Source of the DNA: Anaerosporobacter faecicola
GTDB lineage: Bacteria > Bacillota > Clostridia > Lachnospirales > Lachnospiraceae
Assembly: GCF_012070565.1 (NCBI RefSeq)
Contig: NZ_JAAQRO010000008.1
Coordinates: 292,946 to 356,945 of the forward strand
Length of the DNA: 64,000 nt
Reading direction: 5' to 3'
Within the stretch, counting starts at the first letter, position 1. Every line of letters begins with the position of its first letter. Made by a program: the position numbers and the translations under genes. The notes under the pieces were generated by a model that ran no database searches, had not been told where the DNA came from, and saw only the letters and a program-made list of their open reading frames with translations. Positions 18,523 to 27,617 of this stretch are shown here, one piece after another.

Positions 18523-20280
18523 TCAATTTGGTGATGCCGTCCTAGAAAATTGCAACTGATAAAGTTCCTGGTATCTTCCACTTTGGCTGATTAGTTCCTT
18601 ATGATTTCCTGATTCAATCATATCCCCATGTTCAAGTACAAGGATACGATCGGCATGCTGAATGGTTGATAGACGATGTGCTACAACCAAGATGGTTCTT
18701 CCCTTCATAAGTTCCTCAATTGCCATCTGCACCTTCTGCTCCGATTCTGAATCCAACGCCGAGGTTGCTTCATCCAATAGAAGAATCGGTGCATTCTTTA
18801 GAAATGCTCGAGCAATCGCAAGTCGTTGTCTCTCTCCTCCAGACAACTTATATCCATTCTCTCCAATCATTGTATCATAACCATTTGGTAATTTCAAAAT
18901 GAACTCGTGTGCAAAGGCTTTCTTTGCAGCAAGATAAACTTCATCCTCAGTAGCCGTAACATTTCCATAGACAATATTATCATAAATGGTACCGTCAAAT
19001 AATTTTGCTTCTTGTTCAACATAAGCAAACTGGTTACGCAGATATTCCAAAGAATAGTCTTTTGCATCGATTCCATAAAGGTTCATATGCCCCTCATAGG
19101 AAACCAGCTGTAAAATTGCCTTCATTAAGCTACTCTTTCCTGAACCGCTGCTTCCAACCAGTGCAACCGTTTCATTGGATAATACCTTAAGTGAAAAGTC
19201 CTTTATAACCGTTTTATTACCATACGAGATACGAATATTTTGAAGGTCCATTACAACATCCGATGGTTTCTTTGTTACAACAACCCCATATGACTCCAAT
19301 TCATCCGGTTCTTGTAACATTGTATAGATTCGATTAATTCCCGCTTGACACTTACTTAAGTTTCGTATAGAGATCCCAATGGAATTACAATATCCAAGAT
19401 AGACATCTGTCATCTGCTTTACAAAGAATATTGTACCAAATGTTATTTTCCCTAATGACCACAATATAGCATTTACCAACAAAGGAAGAATCGTTGTGGT
19501 GTATAGGAAGAGATTCGTACAGCTTTCCTGTTTTAAGGTTAATCTACGTTCCTCTCGTTTTACATCGCTCACATAATCTGCAGCATCATGAATGCGTTCC
19601 ATCATCATTGGTTTCAAACGTAATAGTTTAATTACCATAGCACCTGCAAATACTTCATTATAAACCCCATTTATTCTGGCAACGGCTTTTTGACGTTTCG
19701 CTACCACCTTCTCCTGTTTTGGTGTAAAGTAAAGATTGCCGATAATATTACCCAAGAAAATAATAAAACATAAGATTCCTACTGCCAGATTCTTGAGCAT
19801 AATACTTCCTAGTGCAATAATTCCCATCATTACTGCCTTGACCAATGTTCGAAAATCTTCCGTATACATACGTAAACAAAGGTCTATATCCTGATTTAGA
19901 TACGTAATCTGATCCTCTATCTTTTCCTGCGAATCTTGTTTCAAAGGTTCTTTTACTAGTTTATAAAAAACAGCTCCACAAATTCCAGCTTTGATTCCTG
20001 CCTGGGCTGTCCCATAGGTGCTATAAAAAAGCACATGAAATACCATCATAACAAGAAAACTAATTAAAAAATAGCACATACCAATTCCTACACTCTGAAA
20101 ATCCAACTTCATGATTGCATCGGCAATTCGTTCTAAAGCAATTGCAGAAAAGATCATACCCAGTCCATCTCCTAAGATATCAAAGCATATTCCTAGCAGC
20201 CAACGATATTTGTATGGTCTTACAAAACGAAACATCCATGCCACTTTTTGATAAAATACCTTCGTTTCACCTTTCATCAT
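18523..20280 (-). CDS. ABC exporter half-transporter, second subunit
   Basis: 585-aa fused membrane/ATPase protein. Six membrane helices in residues 20-310, then a nucleotide-binding domain with Walker A GSSGSGKSS, Q-loop YVEQEAKLF, signature LSGGERQRLAIARA, Walker B ILLLDEATSALD and H-loop VAHRLSTIQHAD, all canonical. Starts 9 bases after the first half-transporter and almost certainly forms a heterodimer with it. Such pairs export peptides, drugs or lipids; the cargo is unknown. LytTR regulator downstream. Confidence 0.93.
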   Translation of the reverse strand: MMKGETKVFYQKVAWMFRFVRPYKYRWLLGICFDILGDGLGMIFSAIALERIADAIMKLDFQSVGIGMCYFLISFLVMMVFHVLFYSTYGTAQAGIKAGICGAVFYKLVKEPLKQDSQEKIEDQITYLNQDIDLCLRMYTEDFRTLVKAVMMGIIALGSIMLKNLAVGILCFIIFLGNIIGNLYFTPKQEKVVAKRQKAVARINGVYNEVFAGAMVIKLLRLKPMMMERIHDAADYVSDVKREERRLTLKQESCTNLFLYTTTILPLLVNAILWSLGKITFGTIFFVKQMTDVYLGYCNSIGISIRNLSKCQAGINRIYTMLQEPDELESYGVVVTKKPSDVVMDLQNIRISYGNKTVIKDFSLKVLSNETVALVGSSGSGKSSLMKAILQLVSYEGHMNLYGIDAKDYSLEYLRNQFAYVEQEAKLFDGTIYDNIVYGNVTATEDEVYLAAKKAFAHEFILKLPNGYDTMIGENGYKLSGGERQRLAIARAFLKNAPILLLDEATSALDSESEQKVQMAIEELMKGRTILVVAHRLSTIQHADRILVLEHGDMIESGNHKELISQSGRYQELYQLQFSRTASPN

Positions 20281-20289
20281 TTTCCTCCT

Positions 20290-22155
20290 CTAGACACTCT
20301 CTGCCATTCCCTCTTGGATCTGATACAACTGATAATAACGCCCTTGTTGTTCATACAATTCCTTGTGGGTTCCACATTCTACTATTTGTCCCTCATCCAT
20401 ACAGAAGATTAGGTCAGATTCCATAATCGTACTAAGCCTATGTGCCACTGTGATTGTCGTCTTTCCTTCCATGAGTTTCTCAATGGATTGTGAAACTTTT
20501 CGCTCTGTCTCCGTATCCAATGCTGCCGTTGGCTCATCTAATACAAGTATTTCTGGTCTCTTAATATATGCTCTTGCGATACAAATCCGTTGTCGTTGAC
20601 CTCCTGATAGATTCTTTCCGTCATCCGATAATTCTGTATCATACCCATTTGGTAATGATTGAATGAACTCATGAATCCCCACTTTTTTCGCCACATCAAT
20701 GATTTCTTCCATCGTTGCATCTGGTTTTCCACAACGAATATTCTCTGCAATTGTCATTGGAAATAAATAGTTTTCCTGAAGTACCACTGCTATTTTTTCA
20801 CGAATCTCTTCCATACCCTGTTCTTCATAAGGAATTCCCTCAATCGCTATGGTTCCCTCCGTGGCTTTATAAAGAGCACATATTAATTTGATTAATGTAC
20901 TTTTTCCACATCCACTAGAACCTACTACTGCAATCTTTTGCCCTTTCTTTATAGATAAATTAATATCATGTAGCACCATAGGTTCTTTTGAATGTTTAAT
21001 CTTTGCTTGTTGCTGCTGGATTTGCTGTTCCTTGGTTTGCTGTTCCTGCGTTTGTTGTTCTGTGATTTGCTGTTCCTCTTTGTTTTGATATGTAAATGAA
21101 ACATGCTCGAATGTGATGAAATCATCTGTATTCTCACAGACCTTTATTTGCTTCCGATCATGGGTTTTCGCATCGTGTTCTATTTCCTCTGGAAGGGTGA
21201 ATAATTCCAAAATACGTTTTGCTCCCGTCTTGCTTTCCTTATAACTATTTAGGAAGTTCTGAATTTCATAAGCAAATGCTCCAATTGGTTGCATTAACAT
21301 CAAGATGATAACAAATTGTCCTGGTGTCAGTTCATGATTTAAAACACATAGTGCACCTGAACCAATCATCGTAATATACACCAAGGTACTGGATAAACAC
21401 TGAATAAAAGAAAGTGCTGCTCTTTTGAGAGCAATCTTTTCCTCCGCCTTCTGAACCTTTTTTAGTTGTGAAAAGTATTTTCCTGATAATAGGACTTCCA
21501 AATTATATGCTTTGATTGACGGAAGTTGTTGTAAATAGTTCATGGCAATTCCGTTACCAAGACCACTCTCCACTTTCTGTACCATCATGAGATGTTCTAA
21601 AGACTTTGTTGATATGATGTTCATAATTGCTATAACAGGTATCGTGAGTATCACCGCTAATGTCATCTTCCAACCAATGGAGAAACTAATGGTAACTCCA
21701 ATTAGCGCTGAGATTGCAGTGATTGTAAAACTTGCAATATTTTGTTCAAGAAAAAACTGAATTTTTTCTAAATCTCCCATGGTACGTGATAAGACATCTC
21801 CACGCTGCATAGACTCAATTGCAACAAATGGAGTATTTACCAAATGTTCTCCAACATTGATTCTTAACTTTCTAATGTGCTTCTCTACGCATTGGTTCAT
21901 AATAAATCGGTTGAATATAGAAAACAGATACGCAATTATCGTACAGGTAATACAGACAATTCCCATGTACATTGCTCCCTGTTTACTACTTTTTGCTACA
22001 TTATCAATGGAACTTCCAAGTACAAGACCTTGAACGGTATTTGCTAAACAAACTGTCAACCAAACAGGGATGAACAACAGATAAACGGGACGAAATAGTC
22101 CACATAATTTCATAATCTGTATCATTGGTCTTTCCTTCTTATACGTTGTCTCCAT
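20290..22155 (-). CDS. ABC exporter half-transporter, first subunit with Gln-rich linker
   Basis: 621 aa. Six membrane helices (about 20-310), then a linker of Gln/Glu/Lys triplets near residues 360-390 (patterns such as EQQTKEQQIQQQQ), then a nucleotide-binding domain: Walker A GSSGCGKST, signature LSGGQRQRICIARA, Walker B ILVLDEPTAALD, H-loop VAHRLSTI. The Gln-rich run interrupts the start of the ATPase domain, between the strand containing FEHVSFTYQNKEE and the next strand MVLHDINLSIKK, so it is an expanded surface loop. Partner of the downstream half-transporter. Confidence 0.93.
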   Translation of the reverse strand: METTYKKERPMIQIMKLCGLFRPVYLLFIPVWLTVCLANTVQGLVLGSSIDNVAKSSKQGAMYMGIVCITCTIIAYLFSIFNRFIMNQCVEKHIRKLRINVGEHLVNTPFVAIESMQRGDVLSRTMGDLEKIQFFLEQNIASFTITAISALIGVTISFSIGWKMTLAVILTIPVIAIMNIISTKSLEHLMMVQKVESGLGNGIAMNYLQQLPSIKAYNLEVLLSGKYFSQLKKVQKAEEKIALKRAALSFIQCLSSTLVYITMIGSGALCVLNHELTPGQFVIILMLMQPIGAFAYEIQNFLNSYKESKTGAKRILELFTLPEEIEHDAKTHDRKQIKVCENTDDFITFEHVSFTYQNKEEQQITEQQTQEQQTKEQQIQQQQAKIKHSKEPMVLHDINLSIKKGQKIAVVGSSGCGKSTLIKLICALYKATEGTIAIEGIPYEEQGMEEIREKIAVVLQENYLFPMTIAENIRCGKPDATMEEIIDVAKKVGIHEFIQSLPNGYDTELSDDGKNLSGGQRQRICIARAYIKRPEILVLDEPTAALDTETERKVSQSIEKLMEGKTTITVAHRLSTIMESDLIFCMDEGQIVECGTHKELYEQQGRYYQLYQIQEGMAESV

Positions 22156-22334
22156 GATCTCCTCCTCCTTATTTCTTTAATTAAGCCTCACAACTCTCTT
22201 AATTTCCTTCGTGTTCTACTTGTTTTCTCTACTTGTTTTCAATTCTTCATATAGCGTTGATCTATGTATTTCATTATACCTTCTCCTACGAATTTTTAAA
22301 TATAGTTGCACGAATGCATGTGAATATGGCACGA

Positions 22335-22379
22335 AAAACGGCTGTTGCAAAATTCTTTTCATTTTGCAACAGCCGTTTT
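22335..22379. terminator. Terminator hairpin after nrdG
   Basis: 19-bp perfect inverted repeat (AAAACGGCTGTTGCAAAAT and complement) around a 7-base loop, ending in TTTTC or TTTTTCG on either strand. It lies 3 bases after the nrdG stop codon. Confidence 0.9.
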
Positions 22380-22382
22380 CGC

Positions 22383-22910
22383 TTATTTATTCAATTCAGA
22401 AAGTACCAAAGTCCCTGTCTCTCTGGTCTTTTTCATATCAATAATTCTCTGGTTTGATGAACCACGGAATTTCAGTTGAATATTTTTCAATTCTTCCACA
22501 AATCTTCCATCTACTAAGACATCGATCCGATCCAGAATCTCATCTGTCACTTCGATATGGCGGCAGCCACCTTCCACTAGATCCTTGTCATAGGTAAAGC
22601 CTGTGTACATCCAGATATTTAGTTGAGGAAGTTCCTTATTCACCCGTCGAATAAGTTTCACTACTTCTCTTTGATTCGACGGCTCAAATGGTTCTCCACC
22701 TAGGATTGTGAGACCATTATAATATCCTTTCCCCAATTCCTTCATGATCCATTCTTCCATCTCTTCATCATAAGGTCTTCCATACTCGAAATCCCATGTT
22801 TGAGGTTGAAAGCATCCTTTACACTGATTCGTGCAACCTGAAACAAAAATACTTACGCGAATACCAAGACCATTAGCTGCGTCTGCCTGTAATATTTGAC
22901 CTACATACAT
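22383..22910 (-). CDS. nrdG: Anaerobic ribonucleotide reductase activating protein
   Basis: Radical-SAM activase, 175 aa from the ATG at 22910 behind AGGAGAAAATCAA; an upstream GTG at 22937 would put the ribosome site inside the gene. The cluster motif CTNQCKGC (CxxxCxxC), the following Phe-Gln and the glycine-rich TILGGEPFEPSN segment match NrdG. It uses a [4Fe-4S] cluster and S-adenosylmethionine to generate the glycyl radical of NrdD. It follows nrdD but a hairpin lies between them, so the ratio of the two products may be set by partial termination. Confidence 0.95.
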   Translation of the reverse strand: MYVGQILQADAANGLGIRVSIFVSGCTNQCKGCFQPQTWDFEYGRPYDEEMEEWIMKELGKGYYNGLTILGGEPFEPSNQREVVKLIRRVNKELPQLNIWMYTGFTYDKDLVEGGCRHIEVTDEILDRIDVLVDGRFVEELKNIQLKFRGSSNQRIIDMKKTRETGTLVLSELNK

Positions 22911-23020
22911 TTGATTTTCTCCTAACCATCCAATCACAACTTCTATTTTGTAATCAACTACTCGTTGAAATTTTCCAAGTGAGAAGTTTGAATTAATAAC
23001 ATTAATCCATTTCCTAATAA

Positions 23021-23060
23021 GAGTCGTGTAATTATCCTATGACTGCTAATTACACGACTC
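23021..23060 (-). terminator. Hairpin between nrdD and nrdG
   Basis: 14-bp inverted repeat (GAGTCGTGTAATTA and complement) with a 12-base loop. It lies downstream of nrdD and about 110 bases before the nrdG start, so it may be a partial terminator or a processing site. Confidence 0.7.
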
Positions 23061-23097
23061 AAAATATCAATAGTAAATTCAAAGTTTGGGGTACCGC

Positions 23098-25290
23098 TTA
23101 CTCAGATAAGACTCCATTGGATAAGTGCAGAACACGTTCCTTAATCTCGCTGGTTCTTCCCTGATTCCAGAATTGTGTACCAATGTAACCACACGTACGA
23201 CGGGCAACATTCAGTGTATTCTCGTCACGGTTTCCACAGTTTGGACACTCCCAAACTAGTTTTCCACTCTCTTCTGTAACAATCTGAATCTCTCCATCAT
23301 AACCACAATGTTGACAGTAATCGCTCTTTGTATTCAACTCTGCGTACATAATGTTATCGTAGATATACTTTATGATTTCCAATACTGCCGGAATATTATT
23401 CTGCATATTTGGTACTTCTACATAGCTAACTGCTCCACCAGAAGACAATGCCTGGAATTTGGATTCGAATTTTAATTTAGTAAATGCATCAATTGGTTCT
23501 GTTACATGTACATGATAACTATTGGTAATATAGCTTCGATCCGTTATTCCTTTGATAATTCCAAATCGTTTCTGTAGACATTTTGCAAACTTGTACGTGG
23601 TACTTTCGATTGGTGAACCATACGTACTGAATGCAATATTCGTCTCTTTTTTCCAACGATCACAGGCATCATTCATATACTGCATCACTTCTAATGCAAA
23701 TGGTGTTGCAGCTGGATTAGTGTGGGACTCGCCTGTCATATATTTCACACATTCATAAAGTCCTGCGTATCCAAGAGAAATCGTAGAATATCCACCATAT
23801 AATAATCGATCGATGGTTTCTCCTTTTTTCAATCTTGCAAGCGCACCGTATTGCCATAAGATAGGTGCTGCATCTGAAAGAGTACCTTTTAAACGATTAT
23901 GACGACACATCAATCCTCGATAGCATAGATCAAGACGTTCGTCAAATATCTTCCAGAACTTGTCCATATCTCCACCAGAAGATAAAGCAACATCAACTAA
24001 GTTTATGGTAACAACACCCTGGTTAAAGCGACCGTAGAATTTGTAATTTCCATTCTCATCTTTCCATGGGCTTAGGTTACTTCTACATCCCATAACAGGG
24101 AAGCAATTTCCCTCTTTTAACTCTTTCATCTTCTTTTCTGAAATATAATCTGGTACCATTCGCTTTGTTGTACATTTTGCAGCTAATTCTGTAAGATAAT
24201 AGTATTCTGCATTCTCATGAATATTATCTTCTTCCAATACATAGATCAATTTAGGGAATGCTGGTGTTACCCAAACCCCTGCCTCGTTCTTAACACCTTG
24301 GTAACGTTGAATTAATGTTTCTTCTATGATAAGAGCTAAATCTTTCTTCTCCTGCTCATTCTTTGCTTCATTCAGATACATGAATACTGTTAAGAAAGGA
24401 GCTTGTCCATTGGTGGTCATTAAGGTAACAACTTGATATTGAATCGTTTGCACACCTTTTGTAATTTCTTTACGTAAGCGTTTCTCCACCAATTGGCTTA
24501 ATACTTCTTCACTTGCATCCGTACCCAAAAGTTCGATTTCTTCTTTTAAATCTTTATAGATCTTTTCTCTTGAAATCTGTACAAATGGAGCCAGATGCGC
24601 CAGACTAATACTTTGTCCTCCATATTGGCTACTAGCGACCTGCGCAATAATCTGTGTAGCAATGTTACATGCAGTTGAAAAACTATGTGGTTTTTCAATT
24701 AACGTTTCACTAATTACGGTACCATTCTGCAACATATCTTCTAGGTTGATTAGATCACAATTATGCATATGTTGTGCATAGTAATCGGAATCATGGAAGT
24801 GAATGATTCCTTCGCGATCTGCTTCTACAATATCTGCTGGTAAAAGCAATCTTCTTGTGATATCTTTGCTTACTTCTCCAGCCATGTAATCTCTCTGAAC
24901 ACTATTTACTGTTGGATTTTTATTTGAATTTTCTTGTTTTACTTCTTCATTATTACATTCAATAAGTGAAAGGATCGTATTATCCGTTGTGTTGGCTTTT
25001 CGAACCAATGATCGTTTGTATCGATAACGTACATAAGATTTTGCTACATCAAATGCACCGGTAGACATGATCTGGTTTTCCACCATATCTTGTATCTCTT
25101 CTACCGAAACAACACGATTCATTCTTTTGCACTTATATGCAACATAATCTGCAATTTCATTGATCTGTTCTTTCGTAAGCAATGAATTCAATGTTGCATC
25201 ACTGGCTTTCACAACTGCAGCTATGATCTTATCTAGATTAAATGTTTCTTCTGAACCATTTCTTTTTATAATTTTCATACCTTTTCCCAT
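23098..25290 (-). CDS. nrdD: Anaerobic ribonucleoside-triphosphate reductase
   Basis: 730-aa class III ribonucleotide reductase, making dNTPs without oxygen. N-terminal ATP-cone (MKIIKRNGSEETFNLDKI to about residue 95), the large glycyl-radical barrel, a C-terminal zinc site built from CQHC and CPNC about 20 residues apart, and the glycyl-radical loop RRTCGYIGT near residue 708. The start is uncertain between two ATGs four codons apart. A clear promoter and an NrdR-like box lie about 100-160 bases upstream, so repression by NrdR when nucleotides are plentiful is likely. Confidence 0.97.
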   Translation of the reverse strand: MGKGMKIIKRNGSEETFNLDKIIAAVVKASDATLNSLLTKEQINEIADYVAYKCKRMNRVVSVEEIQDMVENQIMSTGAFDVAKSYVRYRYKRSLVRKANTTDNTILSLIECNNEEVKQENSNKNPTVNSVQRDYMAGEVSKDITRRLLLPADIVEADREGIIHFHDSDYYAQHMHNCDLINLEDMLQNGTVISETLIEKPHSFSTACNIATQIIAQVASSQYGGQSISLAHLAPFVQISREKIYKDLKEEIELLGTDASEEVLSQLVEKRLRKEITKGVQTIQYQVVTLMTTNGQAPFLTVFMYLNEAKNEQEKKDLALIIEETLIQRYQGVKNEAGVWVTPAFPKLIYVLEEDNIHENAEYYYLTELAAKCTTKRMVPDYISEKKMKELKEGNCFPVMGCRSNLSPWKDENGNYKFYGRFNQGVVTINLVDVALSSGGDMDKFWKIFDERLDLCYRGLMCRHNRLKGTLSDAAPILWQYGALARLKKGETIDRLLYGGYSTISLGYAGLYECVKYMTGESHTNPAATPFALEVMQYMNDACDRWKKETNIAFSTYGSPIESTTYKFAKCLQKRFGIIKGITDRSYITNSYHVHVTEPIDAFTKLKFESKFQALSSGGAVSYVEVPNMQNNIPAVLEIIKYIYDNIMYAELNTKSDYCQHCGYDGEIQIVTEESGKLVWECPNCGNRDENTLNVARRTCGYIGTQFWNQGRTSEIKERVLHLSNGVLSE

Positions 25291-25387
25291 GCCTTTCCCT
25301 ATTTAGTGCTACCCCTTGAACGCGAGTATCCCCATAAGGGTTTCCTCGTCCAATTATTTCCTCTCGAATACACATAGTGCAACAACT

Positions 25388-25416
25388 ATTATAAACGTAT
25401 CAAAGAAATAATTCAA
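25388..25416 (-). promoter_or_regulatory. nrdD promoter
   Basis: On the minus strand TTGAAT (25411-25416) and TATAAT (25388-25393) are separated by exactly 17 bases, a near-consensus sigma-A promoter pointing at nrdD, with about 97 bases of leader. Confidence 0.75.
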
Positions 25417-25435
25417 TCTCTTTTTTGTTTTTTTG

Positions 25436-25451
25436 GCACAAGATATAGTAG
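25436..25451. promoter_or_regulatory. NrdR-like box
   Basis: GCACAAGATATAGTAG matches the 16-base NrdR consensus (ACACwATATATwGTGT) at 13 positions by my alignment and lies 20 bases upstream of the nrdD -35. A second imperfect palindrome, ACACCATAAGGTGT, is at 25470-25483; its arms fit but its spacer is two bases short of an NrdR box. Confidence 0.55.
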
Positions 25452-25539
25452 TTAATATATTTTATCTATACACCATAAGGTGTTTTATCGAAAGACACGT
25501 TATCAATTTTCAGTCAACAATCTTCCTGTGCATTTCCGA

Positions 25540-26490
25540 TTAACAAACAACAACATAGGCTATAATTGCCAAAAGTACTTGAATAATCATGAATCGAACA
25601 ACTACTTGTGTATCCGACCAATGATGATTTTTTCTTACATGATCATGAATTGGTGTCAATGTATTCTTCAGGATTCGAATCTTAAGGAAACGAAGAAGTG
25701 ATACTTTCACCAATCCTAAACCACCGTCAATGATAAATACTCCTGCAAGCAATAGATAGATCAATGGGTGTTGTGTCTTAATGGCAATAATAGCAATAAA
25801 ATATCCCATTGCTCTCGAACCAGCATCCCCCATCAACATGCTACTTGGCGATGTATTAAAATAAAGATAAGCAAGCAAAACAGCTACAAATAAAAAGTTT
25901 GCCATTGCATACTTTCCTAATGTCTGACTAAAGATAATGCTAAAGGATAGCAGTACAATACTTGCTATACTTGCACTTAATCCATCTACTCCATCTGTAC
26001 AATTGGTAACATTAATGGAAACCCAGAACAATATGATACCCAAAACAACATATAGGATTTTCGGAATGATCAATTCCATCGTTCCTATGTAAATAGTTGT
26101 TGAATTAAAATCAATAAATGTCAATACAGTAATCAAGGCTAAGATTAGATCAATCAGACCTTTCTTATACTCATTCCAAGGTGTTTCCGACGCGTCATCT
26201 AGATATCCACTTAGCATAACACCCGTTAACAAGATGGCATAGATTACATATTCACGGTCAAACGGTAAGAATAAAAAACTACTAACTAAGAAACAGATCA
26301 CAAATGTTAATCCAACACCTCTGATCTTTCCCTTGGATAGTTTTCCGTTTACAGCATAATCTCTTCCTTTATCGGTAGGTAAAAATGGAAATGGATGCTT
26401 TAATGCCAAAAATGTAAGACAAAAAGCAAATACAATTCCAATCATCACGATTTGGTTTACATTAAGATAATTTGATAAGATCTTGTACAT
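25540..26490 (-). CDS. MraY/WecA-family phosphoglycosyl transferase
   Basis: 316-aa polytopic membrane enzyme of the family that moves phospho-sugars from UDP onto undecaprenyl phosphate. Motifs: SGYLDDASETPWNEYKKG, NVTNCTDGVDGLSA, LMGDAGSRAMG, and the MraY-type loop HDHVRKNHHWSDTQVVVRF. These fit MraY (cell-wall lipid I synthesis) better than WecA, but the early cytoplasmic loop carries LSKGKIRGVG rather than the usual PTMGG. It stands alone, not in a dcw cell-division cluster, so it is either a relocated mraY or a paralogue. Ribosome site AGGAGGTAAAG. Confidence 0.85.
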   Translation of the reverse strand: MYKILSNYLNVNQIVMIGIVFAFCLTFLALKHPFPFLPTDKGRDYAVNGKLSKGKIRGVGLTFVICFLVSSFLFLPFDREYVIYAILLTGVMLSGYLDDASETPWNEYKKGLIDLILALITVLTFIDFNSTTIYIGTMELIIPKILYVVLGIILFWVSINVTNCTDGVDGLSASIASIVLLSFSIIFSQTLGKYAMANFLFVAVLLAYLYFNTSPSSMLMGDAGSRAMGYFIAIIAIKTQHPLIYLLLAGVFIIDGGLGLVKVSLLRFLKIRILKNTLTPIHDHVRKNHHWSDTQVVVRFMIIQVLLAIIAYVVVC

Positions 26491-26650
26491 TTACTTTACC
26501 TCCTGCTCCTTTGCAGTTCCCTTCTTGATTTCGTTGATTATCACCATAGTAAAGCTTATCGCATTCTTAAGAATTTTACAATGTTAAATTTTATCCTAAG
26601 ACAATTTCCTATTTTACAACACAATAGAACCAATTGCACCATTACATAAG

Positions 26651-26721
26651 AAAAAAGCAGTCGTTATCCATTATCATTGGATTAATATGATGCTTTTCCA
26701 ACAATAATCAATAACGACTGC
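26651..26721 (-). terminator. Terminator of the DUF1062 gene
   Basis: 11-bp stem (GCAGTCGTTAT at 26657-26667 with ATAACGACTGC at 26711-26721), large partly paired loop, then TTTTTT on the minus strand at 26651-26656. Confidence 0.8.
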
Positions 26722-26743
26722 CGAATGACCTTTCGTCTTTGTA

Positions 26744-27310
26744 TCATGATATGTCATTATGAATCCAGACCTTTATTCGCTTACCAAAGTTTTCTGTCTC
26801 TACAACAATGGATGCATTCTTTTCTAATTCCTTTTCCTGACTTCTGGAGATTCCTAGCACTTCCGCAATTACTTTGTCTGTTCGTATCTTTAGATCATAT
26901 GGATTGGTAATGAGCAACTGATTTCCTGCTTTTCGTTGGCCCTCTGTAATCTCACCTACAATCTGATACGGATGATTTTTCCAATCAATATCTCCATGAT
27001 TTTTCATGAATAGATTCCGATTGGTTCCATACTTCATTGCCGTCATTGAATCATTACTTAAGAATTTCTGATACTCTGTACTTGGTATCTCCTCTGGTCT
27101 TTGTCTTTCATATATGGTCAAATTCCAGGTATGCTTGCATTTTTCACACTGATAGATCAGCCACACATCAATCCGATTGCCATTGGCATTCACACGAAAA
27201 CGGTTTGTATTCTTATAGTGTGATTTGCAACCACAGCCAGAACAATTTCGAATCACCTCATAGGATTCTTCTGGTACAATTTCATAATTCCATTTCTTTT
27301 CATAGCACAT
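26744..27310 (-). CDS. DUF1062 family protein
   Basis: 188 aa. Treble-clef-like zinc ribbon formed by CSGCGC near residue 23 and CEKCKHTW near 54, with the intervening FRVNANGNRIDVWLIYQC segment that I recognise as DUF1062. C-terminal half is helical and highly charged, with a short S4-like stretch (KIRTDKVIAEVLGISRSQEKEL). Biochemical function is unknown in the family; RNA or nucleic-acid binding is only a guess. Starts behind GAAGGAGACGC. Confidence 0.8.
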   Translation of the reverse strand: MCYEKKWNYEIVPEESYEVIRNCSGCGCKSHYKNTNRFRVNANGNRIDVWLIYQCEKCKHTWNLTIYERQRPEEIPSTEYQKFLSNDSMTAMKYGTNRNLFMKNHGDIDWKNHPYQIVGEITEGQRKAGNQLLITNPYDLKIRTDKVIAEVLGISRSQEKELEKNASIVVETENFGKRIKVWIHNDIS

Positions 27311-27617
27311 CTTGCGTCTCCTTCTAACATTTGGATCGGCAAAGGCTATTACACTCTCTTATTTGTTTTTATTTGCAATAGCCTCTGCTATGCAAAAAAA
27401 GGTGTAGTAGTTCTCATATTGTGTTCCCCCTTATAAATCTCTCTTCCACTTCTTCCCCTCACTGGGTGACCTGTTTAGAAGATACCTCTATCATAACGAA
27501 TCCGAAAAGGAATCACCACCTCAAACTCTTTTCTAATAAAATTTAAGGCATATAGCCAACATACAAGCGTTTGGCTATATGCCTTATTCGATGCCCCTTG
27601 TATCTCCCCGAAGTCTT
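27311..27617. other. Intergenic region without convincing gene
   Basis: 307 bases. Contains a hairpin AAGGCATATAGCCAA / TTGGCTATATGCCTT at 27545-27585, probably the terminator of the kinase-like gene on its right, and a weaker AGGCTATT/AATAGCCT pair near 27342-27383. A 62-codon minus-strand frame (27475-27663) overlaps the next gene and the hairpin and has no ribosome site, so it is not called. Confidence 0.7.

Noticed and set aside
20888..21088. Plus-strand Cys-rich frame (CCWICCSLVCC)
   Set aside because: Antisense of the Gln-rich linker of the ABC exporter; same artefact.
25470..25483. Second NrdR box
   Set aside because: The ACAC/GTGT arms fit but the spacer is two bases too short, so it is only mentioned with the main box.
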